Below are positions 6,273 to 7,289 of a stretch of DNA of 7,289 bases, piece by piece. The stretch is from Parcubacteria group bacterium CG2_30_45_37. Its GTDB lineage: Bacteria; Patescibacteriota; Patescibacteriia; Patescibacteriales; GWC2-42-12. The translations under genes were made by a program, and so were the position numbers. The stretch spans positions 1,916 through 9,204 of the forward strand of contig MNZH01000036.1 of the NCBI GenBank assembly GCA_001873515.1, in the 5' to 3' direction. Numbering within the stretch: position 1 is the first letter of the stretch; each line of letters starts with the position of its first letter. The notes under the pieces were generated by a model, which was not told the DNA's origin, ran no database searches, and was given only the letters and a program-made list of their open reading frames with translations.

Positions 6273-6292
6273 CACGCTATGGCGTGTTTTTT
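6273..6292 (+). terminator. Rho-independent terminator-like hairpin just before secA
   Basis: CACGC (6273-6277), loop TATG and GCGTG (6282-6286) form a perfect stem followed by six T (6287-6292). The stem is short. It could end transcripts from hpf, or act as an attenuator in a secA leader. On the opposite strand there is no U-tract in the right place. Confidence 0.55.
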
Positions 6293-6297
6293 ATAAT
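6292..6297 (+). promoter_or_regulatory. secA: -10 box for a leaderless secA transcript (P2)
   Basis: A perfect TATAAT ends seven bases before the ATG at 6305. The only -35 candidates (TTAATC at 6268-6273, 18-bp spacer) are poor. Its spacing matches the well-formed holB promoter to within one base. It overlaps the last T of the terminator's T-tract. Confidence 0.45.
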
Positions 6298-6304
6298 AAA
6301 TATT

Positions 6305-7289
6305 ATGAGCATTTTAGATAAAATTTTCGGCGACGCCAATGAAAAAGTTTTAAAGATTCTAAAGCCGGTGGTGGAGGAAATTAACGGTTTGGAAAAGAAA
6401 TATCAGGTCATGAGCGATGAAGAGTTGCGCGATATGACAGCGGAGTTTAGGAAGAGGTTGGGAGTTGAAACTGAAATTGAAAAAATAAAATCCCCCCAGC
6501 CCCCTTTGTTAAAGGGGGAGTTAGACGCAATTTTACCGGAAGCCTTCGCCGCGGTCAGGGAAGCGGCTAAAAGGGTTTTAGGGCAAAGGCATTATGACGT
6601 TCAGCTGATGGGCGGCCTGGTCTTGCATCGCGGGCAAATCGCGGAAATGCGCACCGGCGAGGGAAAAACTTTGGTGGCCACTCTGCCGGCCTATTTGAAC
6701 GCGCTGGCCGGCCGAGGCGTGCACGTGATTACGGTTAACGACTATCTGGCCAAGCGCGACGCCGAATGGATGGGGAAGGTTTACAGCTTTCTGGGTTTAA
6801 GCGTCGGGTGCATAACCCATGAGTCTGCCTATATTTATAATTCCGGCCAGAATTTCCAATTTCCAATTTCCAATTTCCAAACAAATTCCAATGACCAAAT
6901 TTCCAATGACAAAAACGAAAGCAAGCTAATTCTTGTACCGAGGAAGGATGCCTATAATTGCGACATCCTCTACGGCACCAACAATGAATTCGGCTTTGAT
7001 TATTTGCGCGACAACATGGTGCCGGATTTGGCTTCAATGGTACAGCGCGGTTTGAATTACGCCATCGTGGACGAGGTTGATTCCATTTTAATTGATGAAG
7101 CGCGCACGCCTTTGATTATCAGCGCGCCGGCCGAAGAATCAACGGAAAAATATTATAAGTTTGCCGAGCTGGTGGAGCGGCTCAAGGAAAACGAAGATTA
7201 CAATGTTGACGAAAAAATGCGCGCCGCCATTTTAACCGAGGCTGGCCTGGCTAAGATGGAAAGCTGGCTGGGCGTGGACAATATTTACA
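6305..7289 (+). CDS. secA: Preprotein translocase ATPase SecA, N-terminal part (cut by the window edge)
   Basis: SecA is the motor that pushes unfolded preproteins through SecYEG. The window holds 328 codons, all of the N-terminal half of nucleotide-binding domain 1 and into the preprotein-binding region. Seen are MSDEELRDMTAEFRKRL (36-52), PEAFAAVREAAKRV (79-91), the Walker A MRTGEGKT (115-122), VHVITVNDYLAKRDAEW (139-155), YGTNNEFGFDYLRDNM (223-238) and the Walker B block VDEVDSILIDEARTPLI (255-271). All expected catalytic residues of this part are present. Two stretches are odd: residues 63-72 and 183-203 are repeat-derived, and the segments that contain them are longer than in E. coli SecA by roughly 16 and 34 residues. 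The frame is open through both, so the gene appears functional. The ATG has no Shine-Dalgarno. Confidence 0.97.
   Translation, partial: MSILDKIFGDANEKVLKILKPVVEEINGLEKKYQVMSDEELRDMTAEFRKRLGVETEIEKIKSPQPPLLKGELDAILPEAFAAVREAAKRVLGQRHYDVQLMGGLVLHRGQIAEMRTGEGKTLVATLPAYLNALAGRGVHVITVNDYLAKRDAEWMGKVYSFLGLSVGCITHESAYIYNSGQNFQFPISNFQTNSNDQISNDKNESKLILVPRKDAYNCDILYGTNNEFGFDYLRDNMVPDLASMVQRGLNYAIVDEVDSILIDEARTPLIISAPAEESTEKYYKFAELVERLKENEDYNVDEKMRAAILTEAGLAKMESWLGVDNIY
6491..6520 (+). repeat. Hairpin repeat inserted in frame in secA (insert A)
   Basis: Thirty bases, ten codons (S63-E72, SPQPPLLKGE). CCCCCTTT (6500-6507) pairs perfectly with AAAGGGGG (6511-6518) around a GTT loop. The peptide phrase PPLLKGE is one I remember from repeat-derived insertions in many bacterial proteins. 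It lies in the linker before LPEAF, where E. coli SecA has only about nine residues. Confidence 0.75.
6851..6913 (+). repeat. Tandem 7-bp repeat tract in frame in secA (insert B)
   Basis: Four perfect AATTTCC units (6851-6878) are followed by degenerate units such as AAATTCC, AATGACC and AAATTTCC. It is 63 bases, coding for N183-K203 (NFQFPISNFQTNSN...), low in complexity and rich in Asn, Gln, Phe and Ser. Read on the other strand it gives GNWKLEIGN-type peptides that I recall from CPR genomes. Confidence 0.8.

Noticed and set aside
6851..6913. Possible CRISPR array or iteron origin from the AATTTCC units
   Set aside because: The units are 7 bp, directly abutting, without spacers, and lie inside an open secA frame.
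6735..7037. Minus-strand open frame of 100 codons opposite secA
   Set aside because: It is antisense to conserved SecA motifs; the GNWKLEIGN-like part is only the tandem repeat read backwards.

Overview
The window looks like a chromosomal segment of a Patescibacteria (Candidate Phyla Radiation) bacterium, probably in or near Parcubacteria. This is an inference from protein style, from AT-rich starts without Shine-Dalgarno motifs, and from repeat families I remember from such genomes; no marker gene here proves it. The code is standard: all five stops seen are TAA, and no in-frame TGA occurs in the genes.

Layout. At 1-1312 (minus strand) is a sugar-phosphate (polyprenyl) transferase, cut by the left edge near its C-terminus. 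A 73-bp divergent promoter region (1313-1385) separates it from a plus-strand series: holB (DNA polymerase III delta-prime), a seven-repeat beta-propeller lipoprotein, frr (ribosome recycling factor), rseP (site-2 membrane protease), a short ribosome hibernation factor (hpf/raiA), and secA, cut by the right edge. The 361-bp gap before secA holds two repeats, a promoter on each strand and a small terminator-like hairpin.

How the genes fit together. The plus-strand genes cover replication, ribosome recycling and hibernation, and envelope proteolysis and secretion. I see no defence system, mobile-element enzyme, CRISPR array, tRNA or rRNA. The genes are ordinary; the material between and inside them is not.

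Three things stand out. (1) Palindromic repeats of about 105-109 bp, or a related hairpin, occupy every gap longer than 10 bp between the plus-strand genes, and each begins 2-3 bp after a TAA stop. (2) secA carries two unrelated repeat-derived segments in frame, one hairpin-forming and one made of 7-bp tandem units, both in regions where SecA families vary in length. (3) Promoter hexamers at the divergent start region, and a -10 box before secA, sit so close to the ATG that the transcripts would be leaderless; no gene in the window has a recognisable Shine-Dalgarno.
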